Shown: positions 37,700 to 46,764 of the stretch, one piece after another
Position numbering within the stretch: the first letter of the stretch is position 1
How the letters are laid out: each line of letters starts with the position of its first letter
Source of the DNA: Paracoccus sp. (in: a-proteobacteria)
GTDB lineage: Bacteria > Pseudomonadota > Alphaproteobacteria > Rhodobacterales > Rhodobacteraceae
Length of the DNA: 64,000 nucleotides
Assembly: GCF_030604785.1 (NCBI RefSeq)
Contig: NZ_JAUVVF010000003.1
Coordinates: forward strand, 62,001-126,000
Direction: 5' to 3'
The notes under the pieces: model-generated
Databases searched by the model: none
What the model was told of the DNA's origin: nothing
What the model saw: only the letters and a program-made list of their open reading frames with translations
Program-made: the position numbers and the translations under genes

Positions 37700-39076
37700 A
37701 TGAAGATCATCATTTGCGGTGCCGGGCAGGTCGGCTGGCAGATCGCGCGCCATCTTGCGGGCGAACGCAACGACGTGACGGTGATCGACAACAATGCCGA
37801 TCTGATCCGCCGGGCGACCGACGCGCTGGACGTGCAGGGCGTCACGGGCTTTGCCAGCCATCCCGACGTCCTGGACCGCGCGGGCGCGCGCGACGCCGAC
37901 CTGATCATCGCCGCGACCCATTCGGACGAGGTGAACATGGTCACCTGCCAGGTCGCGCATTCGGTCTTTCAGGTGCCGCGCAAGATCGCGCGGCTGCGCT
38001 CGGGCGCTTATCTCGACGCGATCTATTCCGACCTCTACCGGACCGAGCACCTGCCCATCGACGTGGTGATCAGCCCCGAACGAGAGGTCGCGCAGGCCGC
38101 ACTGCAGCGCCTGTCCGCGCCCTCGACCTTTGATGTCGAGACCTTCCTCAAGGGGCGGGTGCATCTGCTGGGCATCGATCTCGAGGCCGATTGCCCGGCC
38201 CTGAACACGCCCCTGCGCCAGCTCTCAGAGCTTTTTTCCAGCCTGCGCGCCATCGTGGTGGGGGTGCGCCGCGAGGGGCGGCTTTTTGCGCCGGAACCGG
38301 GCGACCAGCTTTTCGCGGGCGACCAGATCTATGTGTTCGCCCATGTCGATGACGTGGCCCGCACGCTGGACATCTTCGGCAAGCCCGCCCGCAAGCAGGA
38401 GCGTCTGGTCATCATCGGCGCGGGCAATGTGGGTTTGGCCGTCGGCCGGGCGCTCGAGGCACGTCCCGACCGCATCCGCGCCAAGCTGATCGAGCGCGAC
38501 CGCGCCCGCGCGGAATTCGCCGCCGACAGGCTGGAGCGGACCATCGTGCTGAACGGGGACGGCCTGTCGGTCGAATTGCTGGACGAGGCTTCGGTTTCTT
38601 CGGCCGATGCGGTTCTGGCCGTGACCGATGACGACAAGACGAACATCCTGGCCTCGATCCGGGCCAAGCAGGCCGGCGCACGCATGGCCATCGCGCTGGT
38701 CAACGACCCGACACTGGTGCCGCTGATGGGGGCGCTGGACATCGACGCCTATATCAACCCGCGTGCCACGACCGTCTCGACCATCCTGCGCCATATCCGG
38801 CATGGCCGGGTGCGCGATCTCTACTCCATCGGCGACGCCGAGGCCGAGGTGATGGAGGCGCAGGTCCTGTCCACATCTCCGATGGCGGGCCGCACGATCC
38901 GCGACATCGAATTTCCGGAAGGCGCGCTGATCGGGGCCGTGCAAAAGGGCGACCGCATCGTCATGCCCGCCGCCGATACCCGCATCGACGAGGGCGATCT
39001 GGTGCTGATCTTCGCCCTGACCGCCGATGTCCCCGAGGTCGAGCGCCTGCTTCAGGTCTCGATCGATTTCTTCTGA
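37700..39076 (+). CDS. trkA: Trk potassium uptake system, peripheral regulator TrkA
   Basis: The 458-residue protein has two repeats of the RCK domain pair. The first NAD-binding fold opens KIIICGAGQVGWQIARHL (2-19) and the second VIIGAGNVGLAVGRALE (about 236-252). Each is followed by an RCK_C subdomain (for example about 145-225 and 375-455). TrkA binds NAD(H)/ATP and gates the membrane channel TrkH. The ATG at 37700 puts the Rossmann fold at the N-terminus. It lies 97 bases after ntrX and 10 before trkH; the ntrYX-trkAH-hfq order is common in alphaproteobacteria. Confidence 0.95.
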   Translation: MKIIICGAGQVGWQIARHLAGERNDVTVIDNNADLIRRATDALDVQGVTGFASHPDVLDRAGARDADLIIAATHSDEVNMVTCQVAHSVFQVPRKIARLRSGAYLDAIYSDLYRTEHLPIDVVISPEREVAQAALQRLSAPSTFDVETFLKGRVHLLGIDLEADCPALNTPLRQLSELFSSLRAIVVGVRREGRLFAPEPGDQLFAGDQIYVFAHVDDVARTLDIFGKPARKQERLVIIGAGNVGLAVGRALEARPDRIRAKLIERDRARAEFAADRLERTIVLNGDGLSVELLDEASVSSADAVLAVTDDDKTNILASIRAKQAGARMAIALVNDPTLVPLMGALDIDAYINPRATTVSTILRHIRHGRVRDLYSIGDAEAEVMEAQVLSTSPMAGRTIRDIEFPEGALIGAVQKGDRIVMPAADTRIDEGDLVLIFALTADVPEVERLLQVSIDFF

Positions 39077-39086
39077 GGCGCGGGGG

Positions 39087-40694
39087 ATGCGCGCGATCCT
39101 GATGCGCCTGCCGCTGCTGGTCCTGGTCTGCGGCCTTGCGGCGCTGATGATGTGGCTGCCTGCAGCCCATGCCTCGATCACGGGCCATGCGGCGATCGCC
39201 CGCAACTTCTTCTATGCCGGGCTTCTGATCCTGGTCTTCTGCTTCCTGATCGGGCTGGCCATGCAGGGGAACCGTCCGGATGGCCGCTCGCGCACGATGC
39301 TGCTGAACATGCTGGCGGTCTTTGCCGGGCTTCCGCTGATCCTTGCGCTGCCCTTCGCCGAAAGCCTGCCCGATACCGGCTGGTTCAACGCATGGTGGGA
39401 GATGGTCTCGGCGCTGACCACGACGGGGGCCTCGCTCTATTCGGCGGACCTGCTGCCCCAGCCGCTGCATCTGTGGCGGGCACTGGTGGGCTGGATGGGC
39501 GGCTTCTTCGTTCTGGTCGCCGCCGTGGCGATCCTTGCGCCGCTGCGCGTGGGCGGGTTCGAGATCATGACCAACCCGCAGGAAACCCGCCGCCTGGCCG
39601 ATACCGGACAGGCGCTGCGTCGGGCCGAACGCGCGGGCCCGCAGATCGAATCCGCGCCCAACGACCCGCTGCTGCGCGTCCTGCGCGCGGCCGAGGCGGT
39701 GCTGCCGCCCTATGCGGGGCTGACGCTGGCGCTGTGGGTCGGGCTGCTGATGGCGGGCGATCCGTCCTTTCTGGCGCTGTGCCGCGCGCTTGGCACTCTG
39801 TCGACCTCGGGGATCTCGCCGGTTCTGGGGCCGGCGGGCGAGGCGTCGGGCTTCGGGGGCGAGGCGCTGGTCTTCCTGTTCCTTCTGCCCGCCCTGTCGC
39901 GGCGCTTCTGGCCGGGCGGCGGCACGCTGCGCGCCAGCGAAAGGCTGCGCGACGATCCCGAATTGCGGCTGGCGGCAGGGCTGGTCGCGCTGGTCACGGC
40001 GGTGCTGTTCCTGCGCCACTTCATCGGCGCGATCGAGGCCGGCCCGGACGGGCAGGAGCCGCTGGCGGGCATCGGGGCGGGCCTGCGCGCGCTGTGGGGC
40101 GTGGCCTTCAACGCGCTGAGCTACCTGACCACGACGGGCTGGAACTCGAATGACTGGCAGGGCGCGCGGGCATGGTCGGGGCTGACCGCGCCCGGGTTGA
40201 TCCTGGCGGGGCTGGCGATGATGGGCGGCGGCGTGGCGACCACGGCAGGCGGCGTCAAGCTGTTGCGCGTCTATGCGCTGGCCCGGCACGGCGAACGCGA
40301 GATGCAGCGCATCATCCATCCCTCGGCGGTGGCGGGCGGCGGGCGGATCGCGCGCCATCTGCGCCGCGAGGGGGCCTATCTGGCCTTCATCTTCTTCATG
40401 CTGTTTGCCATCTCGATCGCGGTGGTGGTGGCGCTGGTCTCGATCCAGGCGGTCGAGTTCGAGACGGCGACGATCCTGTCGATCGCGGCGCTGACGAATA
40501 CCGGCCCGCTGGCGGGCGCGATCCCGCTGACCCCGGTCTTCGAAGGCAGCGCCGGCATCGCCTCGGCCCCGTGGGAGGGGTGGTCGGGCCTGCCCGACAT
40601 GACCAAGGCCATCCTTGCCGCCGCCATGATCATCGGCCGCATCGAGACGCTGGCGATCCTGGCCCTGTTCTCGCCCGAATTCTGGCGCCGGTGA
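39087..40694 (+). CDS. trkH: Trk potassium uptake system membrane protein TrkH
   Basis: The 535-residue membrane channel has about ten hydrophobic helices. The pore-type segments include ALTTTGASLYSADLLP (about 109-124), ALGTLSTSGISPVLG, LSYLTTTGWNSNDW and AALTNTGPLAGA, each with a TTG- or TSG-like filter motif, the four P-loops of TrkH proteins. It moves potassium inward, regulated by TrkA encoded just before it. The start at ATG 39087, ten bases after trkA, gives the first helix at the N-terminus. The length is slightly longer than E. coli TrkH. Confidence 0.93.
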   Translation: MRAILMRLPLLVLVCGLAALMMWLPAAHASITGHAAIARNFFYAGLLILVFCFLIGLAMQGNRPDGRSRTMLLNMLAVFAGLPLILALPFAESLPDTGWFNAWWEMVSALTTTGASLYSADLLPQPLHLWRALVGWMGGFFVLVAAVAILAPLRVGGFEIMTNPQETRRLADTGQALRRAERAGPQIESAPNDPLLRVLRAAEAVLPPYAGLTLALWVGLLMAGDPSFLALCRALGTLSTSGISPVLGPAGEASGFGGEALVFLFLLPALSRRFWPGGGTLRASERLRDDPELRLAAGLVALVTAVLFLRHFIGAIEAGPDGQEPLAGIGAGLRALWGVAFNALSYLTTTGWNSNDWQGARAWSGLTAPGLILAGLAMMGGGVATTAGGVKLLRVYALARHGEREMQRIIHPSAVAGGGRIARHLRREGAYLAFIFFMLFAISIAVVVALVSIQAVEFETATILSIAALTNTGPLAGAIPLTPVFEGSAGIASAPWEGWSGLPDMTKAILAAAMIIGRIETLAILALFSPEFWRR

Positions 40695-40779
40695 CAGGCG
40701 GTCGCGCCGCCTTGCATGACTGGGAACAACAGCTTAGACATCGTGTTGACAGGGACAGAACAAGACGGACGGCAAAGCA

Positions 40780-41013
40780 ATGGCTGGCGACAAGCAGAAT
40801 CTGCAGGATGCATTCCTGAACCACGTCCGCAAGGCGAAGGTGCCGGTCACGATCTTCCTGATCAATGGCGTCAAGCTGCAGGGCGTCATCACCTGGTTCG
40901 ACAATTTCTGCGTGCTTCTGCGCCGCGACGGCCAGTCGCAGCTGGTCTACAAGCACGCCATCAGCACGATCATGCCGGGCCAGCCGATCACGCTTTATGA
41001 AGGCGACGACTGA
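40780..41013 (+). CDS. hfq: RNA-binding protein Hfq
   Basis: The 77-residue Sm-like chaperone for small RNA and mRNA pairing has the Sm1 motif [27 protein letters not shown] (about 9-35), where Q9 and the F/L pair form the proximal face. The Sm2 motif [11 protein letters not shown] (about 56-66) has the YKH signature that contacts poly-U. The length is short, with no C-terminal tail, as in other alphaproteobacteria. A TTGACA (40745-40750) about 30 bases before the ATG may be its own -35. hflX begins at the very next base after its stop. Confidence 0.97.
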   Translation: MAGDKQNLQDAFLNHVRKAKVPVTIFLINGVKLQGVITWFDNFCVLLRRDGQSQLVYKHAISTIMPGQPITLYEGDD

Positions 41014-42408
41014 TTGGCGGAACTGACGGAAACGGCGGCCCGGCCGACGCGGGCCTATGTGATCCACCCCGACCTTGGCCGGGCGCGCACCCAGAGGCGC
41101 GAGCCCGAGCATGCGCTGACCGAGGCCGTGGCGCTGGCCCTGGCCCTGCCGGGGATCGAGATGGTCGGCTCGGAAGTCGCCAATCTGCGCGAGCCCAATC
41201 CCGGCAAGCTGTTCGGCAAGGGCAAGCTGGCCGAGATCGGCGAACGGCTCAAGGCGCTGGAGGTCGAACTGGTCCTGATCGACGGGCCGGTCACGCCCGT
41301 CCAGCAGCGCAACCTGGAAAAGGATTGGGGCGTCAAGCTTCTGGACCGGACCGGGCTGATCCTTGAAATCTTCGCCGACCGCGCCCGCACGCGCGAGGGC
41401 GTGCTTCAGGTCGAACTGGCGGCCCTGTCCTATCAGCGCACGCGGCTGGTCCGGGCCTGGACCCACCTGGAACGCCAGCGTGGCGGGCTTGGCTTCGTGG
41501 GCGGCCCCGGCGAGACGCAGATCGAGGCCGACCGCCGCGCCATCGACGAACAGATGACCCGCCTGCGCCGCCAGCTTGAGCGTGTCGTCAAGACCCGCAG
41601 CCTGCACCGCGCGGCCCGCGCCAAGGTTCCCTATCCCATCGTGGCGCTGGTGGGCTACACCAACGCCGGGAAATCGACCCTGTTCAACCGCCTGACCGGG
41701 GCCGAGGTCTTTGCCAAGGACATGCTGTTCGCCACGCTTGACCCGACAATGCGCGCGATCCGGCTGCCGGATGTGGCGGGTGGCGGTTCGGGGCGCAAGA
41801 TCATCCTGTCCGACACGGTTGGCTTCATCAGCGACCTGCCCACCGAACTGGTCGCGGCCTTCCGCGCCACGCTGGAAGAGGTGCTGGAGGCCGACCTGAT
41901 CCTGCATGTCCGCGACATCAGCCACCCCGAGACCGAGGAGCAGGCCGCCGACGTGGCCGAGATCCTCGACAATCTGGGCGTGGACGAGGATGTTGCCGCC
42001 ATCGAGGTCTGGAACAAGATCGACGCGCTTGGCCCCGAGACCCGCGCCGCCCTGCGCCGCACCGATGCCCGGACCGAGGGTGTGCAGGCCGTCAGCGCCC
42101 TGTCTGGCGAGGGGCTGGACGACCTGATCGCCGCCATCGACCACGCGCTTGGCACGGTCCTGGACGACGAGCGCCTGCCCGAGACGCTGGTTCTGGACTT
42201 CGCCGATGGCCGCGCCCGCGCATGGTTGCACGAGGCGGGCGTCGTCGAACGCGAAGAGGCCGCCGAGGACGGGCTGCATCTGGACCTGCGCTGGACCGCG
42301 CGGCAGAAGGGCGCCTTTGCGGCCTTTACCGGCGCCGAGCGCGATGAGTACGAAGACGAGGATCAGGGCGCGGATCGTCGCCCCGGCGGCTGGCACCCCG
42401 CGGATTGA
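41014..42408 (+). CDS. hflX: ribosome-associated GTPase HflX
   Basis: The 464-residue protein has an N-terminal HflX domain with KGKLAEIGERLKA and LERQRGGLGFVGGPGETQIEADRR (about 151-174), then a GTPase domain with G1 GYTNAGKST (about 214-222), G3 DTVGFI (about 267-272) and G4 NKID (about 331-334). HflX splits stalled or heat-damaged ribosomes. It starts with TTG exactly adjacent to the hfq stop (TGATTG at 41011-41016), the only visible candidate in frame near the family start. This suggests translational coupling to hfq. The hfq-hflX order is conserved in proteobacteria, as in E. coli hfq-hflX. Confidence 0.94.
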   Translation: MAELTETAARPTRAYVIHPDLGRARTQRREPEHALTEAVALALALPGIEMVGSEVANLREPNPGKLFGKGKLAEIGERLKALEVELVLIDGPVTPVQQRNLEKDWGVKLLDRTGLILEIFADRARTREGVLQVELAALSYQRTRLVRAWTHLERQRGGLGFVGGPGETQIEADRRAIDEQMTRLRRQLERVVKTRSLHRAARAKVPYPIVALVGYTNAGKSTLFNRLTGAEVFAKDMLFATLDPTMRAIRLPDVAGGGSGRKIILSDTVGFISDLPTELVAAFRATLEEVLEADLILHVRDISHPETEEQAADVAEILDNLGVDEDVAAIEVWNKIDALGPETRAALRRTDARTEGVQAVSALSGEGLDDLIAAIDHALGTVLDDERLPETLVLDFADGRARAWLHEAGVVEREEAAEDGLHLDLRWTARQKGAFAAFTGAERDEYEDEDQGADRRPGGWHPAD

Positions 42409-42414
42409 GGCGCA

Positions 42415-42430
42415 GGGCGCAGCCGCGCCC
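42415..42430. terminator. weak hairpin between convergent hflX and sugar kinase genes
   Basis: A 6-bp GC stem GGGCGC / GCGCCC with loop AGCC lies in the 30-base gap between two convergent genes. It has no T-run, so termination is only possible, not shown. Confidence 0.3.
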
Positions 42431-42438
42431 CGCAACCT

Positions 42439-43350
42439 TCAGACAGGCATCTCATACGCCCAGGGCGGGTTCGCGCCGGGCCGCGAGACGGTGATCGCGG
42501 CGGCCTGTGCGCCAAGGGTCAGCGCCGCGCGGATCTGGTCGGGGCTGATTGCCGCCAGCGCGTCTTTCGACAGCAATCCCTGCCGTTCCAGAGAGGCCAG
42601 CACGCCCGCATTGAACGTGTCGCCCGCGCCGATCGTGTCGGCCACTTCGGTCCGCACGGCGGGCGCGTCGACCGTCTCGCCGGACCAGAGCGCGCGCGCC
42701 CCGGCCTCGCCGCCCGTCTGAAGGACCAGCTTCGGCCCCGAGGCCAGGATGCGCCGCGCGCCCTCTTCGGGCGAGAGCTCGGGATAGAGCCATTCCAGAT
42801 CATCCGCCGACATCTTGACGATATCCGCCATCGGCAGCAGCCGCGACAGGCGGGCGCGATAGGCGTCCGCGTCCTTGATGAAGAAGGGCCGGATATTGGG
42901 GTCGATCATCACCGGCAGGCGCGCGTGATGGGCGGCGACCAGCCCCTCGACCGTCGCGCCGCAGGGATCGGGGACGAGGCTGATCCCGCCCGCGAACAAG
43001 GCCGTGACGCTGTCGGGCAGGGGGGCGATATCCTCGGGTCGCAGCATCCGCCCCGCCGAGCCCTCATCATAGAACGAATAGCGCGCCTCGCCATGGGTCA
43101 GCGTCACCAGCGCCAGCGTCGTCAGGCGGTCGGTGCGCGGGCAGAGATCGGTGTTCACGCCCGCCTCGGCCAAGGGCGCCATGATCTGCGCGCCGAACGG
43201 GTCGGTGCTGATCGGCCACAGATAGCCCGTCTCGATGCCCAGACGGCCAAGCGCAATCGCCGTGTTGTAGACCGCGCCGCCGGCCAGCGGACGGAAGACA
43301 CCGTCCTGCGGCACCATGTCGATCAGCGATTCGCCTGCACAAAGGATCAT
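42439..43350 (-). CDS. PfkB-family carbohydrate kinase (fructokinase-like)
   Basis: This 303-residue cytoplasmic kinase phosphorylates a sugar with ATP. Signatures are PLAGGAVYNTAIALGRLG (about 22-39) near the N-terminus, which binds the sugar, and DTIGAGDTFNAGVLASL (about 240-256), where the Asp in GAGD is the catalytic base. The length fits fructokinases. No sugar transporter or regulator lies next to it, so the natural sugar is uncertain. It starts at an ATG (43350) and is separated by 21 bases from the zinc-ribbon gene, and may be transcribed with it. Confidence 0.85.
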   Translation of the reverse strand: MILCAGESLIDMVPQDGVFRPLAGGAVYNTAIALGRLGIETGYLWPISTDPFGAQIMAPLAEAGVNTDLCPRTDRLTTLALVTLTHGEARYSFYDEGSAGRMLRPEDIAPLPDSVTALFAGGISLVPDPCGATVEGLVAAHHARLPVMIDPNIRPFFIKDADAYRARLSRLLPMADIVKMSADDLEWLYPELSPEEGARRILASGPKLVLQTGGEAGARALWSGETVDAPAVRTEVADTIGAGDTFNAGVLASLERQGLLSKDALAAISPDQIRAALTLGAQAAAITVSRPGANPPWAYEMPV

Positions 43351-43371
43351 CGAAGCCCCCTATCCTGTCGG

Positions 43372-44538
43372 TCACTGGCTCAGATACAGGAAAGCCGCTA
43401 GCGCTACCAGCGCAACGGCGACGGCGGCACCGATTTTCCAGACCGACCAGGGCCGTTCGCCCATGACCTTGCCGGTCTGGCCGTTCACGACGAAACGGTA
43501 GCTCTTGCCGTTGTAGCGATAGGCGGCCGACCAGATCGGTAGCATGATATGCTTGAAGGTCTCGTTGGCGAAGCGGCTGTCCACGTGATCGACGCGCTGC
43601 TCGTCGCCGCCGATGGTCCGGCGCACGTCCTGATGGATGATCTGGGCCATCTGGCGGCGCGCGGCCTCGTGGCCGTCGGCCAGGGCGACGGTATAGCCCT
43701 CGGCCTCGAAGCCCGACAGGAAGGCCGGGTCATAATCCGCCAGCGACGACAGATCCCATGGCTTCATCGCCTCGGCAAAGCGGGGCGGCAAGGCGGTCGA
43801 TGCCGGGATCAGCACGTCGTTGAACTGCCGCGCGACCTGGCCCGAGACGGGCGTCCAGCGGATGCGCCGTTCCTGCCGGCTGACCATCTGGCTCTTGCCG
43901 TTCACTGTCTGCATGCTCTGGACCGTGACGTAATAGGCGTCGCCCCGCTGACCCCGGTAGCTTGAGCTCGTATCGGAATCGAAGGTCCAGAAGGGCGAAT
44001 AGACCCCGGTCAGCCGCCGGTCCTTGCGCGCATAGGCGGTCAGCGCGGACGGCGCGAACCACAGGCTGCCCAGCCAGCGTTTCATCGCGGCGCGGGCCTC
44101 GGCCTCGGTCAGGACGAAAGGCAGGACGCCCTGCGGCTTGATGCGTCGGGTGGGGCCGGTATCGGTGACGACCGGCGTCGCGCAGAACGGGCAGGCACTG
44201 GCATGGTGGCTGTCATCCAGATCGACCTGCGCGCCGCAATTGGGGCAGGACAGGGTCCGCACCGTCTGGGCGATGTCCTCGGCCCCGCGATAGAGGTCCA
44301 GCCCCTTTTCCAGCGGGATCTCCCGCAGGGCCAAGCCTTGCGCTCGCGGCCCCTCGGCCCATTGCAGGGCAGCCTCGTCGCTGCTGTCGTCGGATTGGCG
44401 GCCCGGCGCGCGGGCGGGGCCGGGGCCGATCTGCTGGCGGTGGCCGCACCAGTCGCAGACAAGGCTCTGCTGGCCGGGACGAAAGGCGAGGCTCGCCCCG
44501 CATTGTCCGCAGGGAAAGCGATGTTCGGCAGGGATCAT
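43372..44538 (-). CDS. zinc-ribbon protein with C-terminal membrane helix
   Basis: The 388-residue protein starts with two zinc ribbons: CGQCGAS...CDWCGH (about 10-32) and CPNCGAQ...CPFC (about 98-118). A large central domain of beta strands, with WTFDSDTSSSYRGQRGDAYYVT, follows. One transmembrane helix lies at the very C-terminus (about 368-386), so the bulk would face the cytoplasm. It matches the class of zinc-ribbon proteins often encoded beside SPFH proteins; the B. subtilis counterpart would be YdjG-like. The start is 7 bases from the end of the SPFH gene. Function is inferred only from this link. Confidence 0.75.
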   Translation of the reverse strand: MIPAEHRFPCGQCGASLAFRPGQQSLVCDWCGHRQQIGPGPARAPGRQSDDSSDEAALQWAEGPRAQGLALREIPLEKGLDLYRGAEDIAQTVRTLSCPNCGAQVDLDDSHHASACPFCATPVVTDTGPTRRIKPQGVLPFVLTEAEARAAMKRWLGSLWFAPSALTAYARKDRRLTGVYSPFWTFDSDTSSSYRGQRGDAYYVTVQSMQTVNGKSQMVSRQERRIRWTPVSGQVARQFNDVLIPASTALPPRFAEAMKPWDLSSLADYDPAFLSGFEAEGYTVALADGHEAARRQMAQIIHQDVRRTIGGDEQRVDHVDSRFANETFKHIMLPIWSAAYRYNGKSYRFVVNGQTGKVMGERPWSVWKIGAAVAVALVALAAFLYLSQ

Positions 44539-44545
44539 CCGGGCC

Positions 44546-45658
44546 TCAGCGCGGCAGCGGCGGAGGCGTCGCGCCGAAGATCGAGGCCAGGGCCGCGACC
44601 TGACCGGCCTCGACCCAGCCGTCCTGACCCTCGGTCCAGACCAGCGTCTCGCGCGTCAGGCTGCCATCGGCCACAAGGCGCGGCAGGTCGGATTGCGCGA
44701 ATGGCCCCGAAGCCGCGCCGTCGATCGCCACATGCCATTCGGGCGCGCGGCCGGGCAGGGGCGGAGGCGCTGCGGGGGCCTGCTGCTGCGCGGGTTGGGG
44801 CGCCGCGCCCCAGGGACCGGGGCGCGAGGCCATGCCCATCGCCGCGCCCATCGCGGCGCCGAAGCCCGCGCCCGCGCCACCTTCGTTCTTCGAGGCGTTC
44901 AGCATCGCCTCCGAGGCCGCATATTGGCCGAACCGGTCCAGATCGCCGATGATCCCCATGCTGGTGCGCTTGTCCAGCATCGCCTCGACCTCGGAGGGCA
45001 GGCTGACATTCTCGATGTAGAATTCGGGCAGGGTCAGGCCATAACCCTCGATCACGGGGGCGATGGCCCGCGCGACAAGGCCCGAAAGCTGGTCGGTATT
45101 GGCCGCCATGTCCAGAACCGGAATGTTCGAGCCCGCGATGGCACGCGAGAATTCCTGCACGATCACGTTGCGGATCTGGTCGGCGATCTCGTCGCGGCTG
45201 AACTCGCCCTGGGTGCCGACGATCTCGGACATGAAGCGGGCGGGATCGGTCACGCGCATCGCGTAGGTGCCGAAGGCGCGCAGGCGCACCGGCCCGAATT
45301 CGGGGTCGCGCGCGATGATCGGATTGCGCGTGCCCCATTTCAGGTCGTTGAACCGGGTCGTGTTGATGAAATAGACCTCGGACTTGAAGGGGCTGCGGAA
45401 GCCGAGATCCCAGTGGCGCAGCCGCGTCATCACCGGAATGTTGTTGGTTTCCAGCAGATAGAGACCGGGGCCGAAGACATCGGCCAATTGCCCCTCATGG
45501 ACGAAGACCGCGGCCTGCCCTTCGCGGACGGTCAGCTTGGCGCCGTATTTGATGGCCCGTCCGACGGTCGGGAAGCGGTAGACCATCGTGTCGCGGTTAT
45601 CCTCGACCCATTCGATGACCTCGATGAACTCTCCGCCAAGGATGTTCAGGATGGACAT
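44546..45658 (-). CDS. SPFH domain protein with C-terminal GYF_2 domain
   Basis: The 370-residue protein has an SPFH/YdjI-like domain (about 20-245; AKLTVREGQAAVFVHEGQLADVFGPGLYLL) without a clear N-terminal signal. A flexible Gly/Ala/Pro/Gln linker follows (about 262-310), and a C-terminal GYF_2 domain opens WHVAIDGAASGPFAQSDL (about 317-334). SPFH proteins build oligomeric scaffolds at membranes; GYF_2 domains bind Pro-rich or membrane-related partners. I start at the ATG at 45658 (MSILNILGGEF), not the upstream in-frame ATG. The order TelA, lipoprotein, SPFH, zinc ribbon suggests one functional set. Confidence 0.82.
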   Translation of the reverse strand: MSILNILGGEFIEVIEWVEDNRDTMVYRFPTVGRAIKYGAKLTVREGQAAVFVHEGQLADVFGPGLYLLETNNIPVMTRLRHWDLGFRSPFKSEVYFINTTRFNDLKWGTRNPIIARDPEFGPVRLRAFGTYAMRVTDPARFMSEIVGTQGEFSRDEIADQIRNVIVQEFSRAIAGSNIPVLDMAANTDQLSGLVARAIAPVIEGYGLTLPEFYIENVSLPSEVEAMLDKRTSMGIIGDLDRFGQYAASEAMLNASKNEGGAGAGFGAAMGAAMGMASRPGPWGAAPQPAQQQAPAAPPPLPGRAPEWHVAIDGAASGPFAQSDLPRLVADGSLTRETLVWTEGQDGWVEAGQVAALASIFGATPPPLPR

Positions 45659-45741
45659 GGCGCAACCCCCTGCTTCCGCATTCCGCTGCATCCTGTATGA
45701 CCCCGCGCAGGCCGCGGATCAAGCCAGAGGGGCCGGATTGT

Positions 45742-46764
45742 TCAGGCGGGCCGGGCCAGCAATTCGGCGGCGATCCGGCGCAGTATCGGCAGGGCCTCGG
45801 CTTCGGTCATGCCGAAGCGCAGGCGCGGATCATAGAGCATCCGCAGCAACAGCTCGTCATGCCGCGTCAGCAGCGCGAATTCCTCGTCATCGTTGAAGAT
45901 CGAGGGGCGCGCGGCCGGGCTGTCATTGGCCAGGCCCATCGCCTGGGCCAGTTCCTCGTGGATGCAGGACTGGCGCAGAAGCGGCGGCAACTCCGCCCGG
46001 ATCACGGCGACAGCACGGGCATAGACGGGGCTCTCGCCCTGCGAATAGGCGAAGACCGTGCAGGCGATGGCGGGGGGCAGGTCGGTCAGGATCGCGACGT
46101 CATCGGCGGGAATGCCGGGAACCAGTTCGCTCAGGCGCGGCCCGATCTGACGACGCTCGTCCTCGGAGAGGATCAGCACCACGACATTGCCGCCCCCTTG
46201 CGAGGCCAGCCGCACCGGGTGGCCGCTGGCCTGCGACAGGCGCGCGGCGTAGTCCGCGATCTCGGCCCGCCACGCGCGCTGGCGTCCCAGATCGACCGAG
46301 GCGCCGAATTCGGGCTGAAACTGCACCGGCTCGGACCAGCGGCGCAGGGGGGCGGGGCGTTCCTCGGCCACCAGCGCGCCATCGCGGCGGGTATATTCGT
46401 CGCGCAGCGCGATCCGGACGAAGTTCTGCGCCAGTGTCTCGGCGTCGAAGGGCGCGTCGGCCGGATCGCGGTCCCGCCTCAGCCTGCCCTGGGCCAGCAG
46501 CGAGCGCTCCATCCGGGCATAGTAGTCGCGCTGCGTCTGGCTGGCATCGCTGGCCTGCGCCGAGGCGAGGATCGCGGCGCGGTTGGCCGCGCGGTTCCGT
46601 TCGGCGCGGGCCTCGCGCAGCTGGGCCTGACGCTCGGCCTCGGTCAAGGCGGGGGCTTCGGGCGCGGGCGGCGGGGGCGCGGTCTCGGCCGGGATGTCGG
46701 CAGGCTCGCAGGCGGCAAGGATCAGTGCCGCCGCCAGCCCGGTCATGGCCCGCGCCGCGATCAT
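45742..46764 (-). CDS. DUF2927 lipoprotein
   Basis: This 340-residue predicted lipoprotein has a signal ending in LAAC (Cys19) and an Ala/Glu/Arg-rich helical segment (about 40-85, possible coiled coil). The C-terminal DUF2927 domain (about 110-325) contains SCIHEELAQAMGLANDS (about 268-284), in which HEE resembles a zincin helix with Asn/Asp downstream. Whether it is an active peptidase is not known. Its ATG overlaps the stop of the telA-like gene (TGATG), so the two are translationally linked. DUF2927 proteins are common in Rhodobacteraceae and lack an assigned function. Confidence 0.75.
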   Translation of the reverse strand: MIAARAMTGLAAALILAACEPADIPAETAPPPPAPEAPALTEAERQAQLREARAERNRAANRAAILASAQASDASQTQRDYYARMERSLLAQGRLRRDRDPADAPFDAETLAQNFVRIALRDEYTRRDGALVAEERPAPLRRWSEPVQFQPEFGASVDLGRQRAWRAEIADYAARLSQASGHPVRLASQGGGNVVVLILSEDERRQIGPRLSELVPGIPADDVAILTDLPPAIACTVFAYSQGESPVYARAVAVIRAELPPLLRQSCIHEELAQAMGLANDSPAARPSIFNDDEEFALLTRHDELLLRMLYDPRLRFGMTEAEALPILRRIAAELLARPA

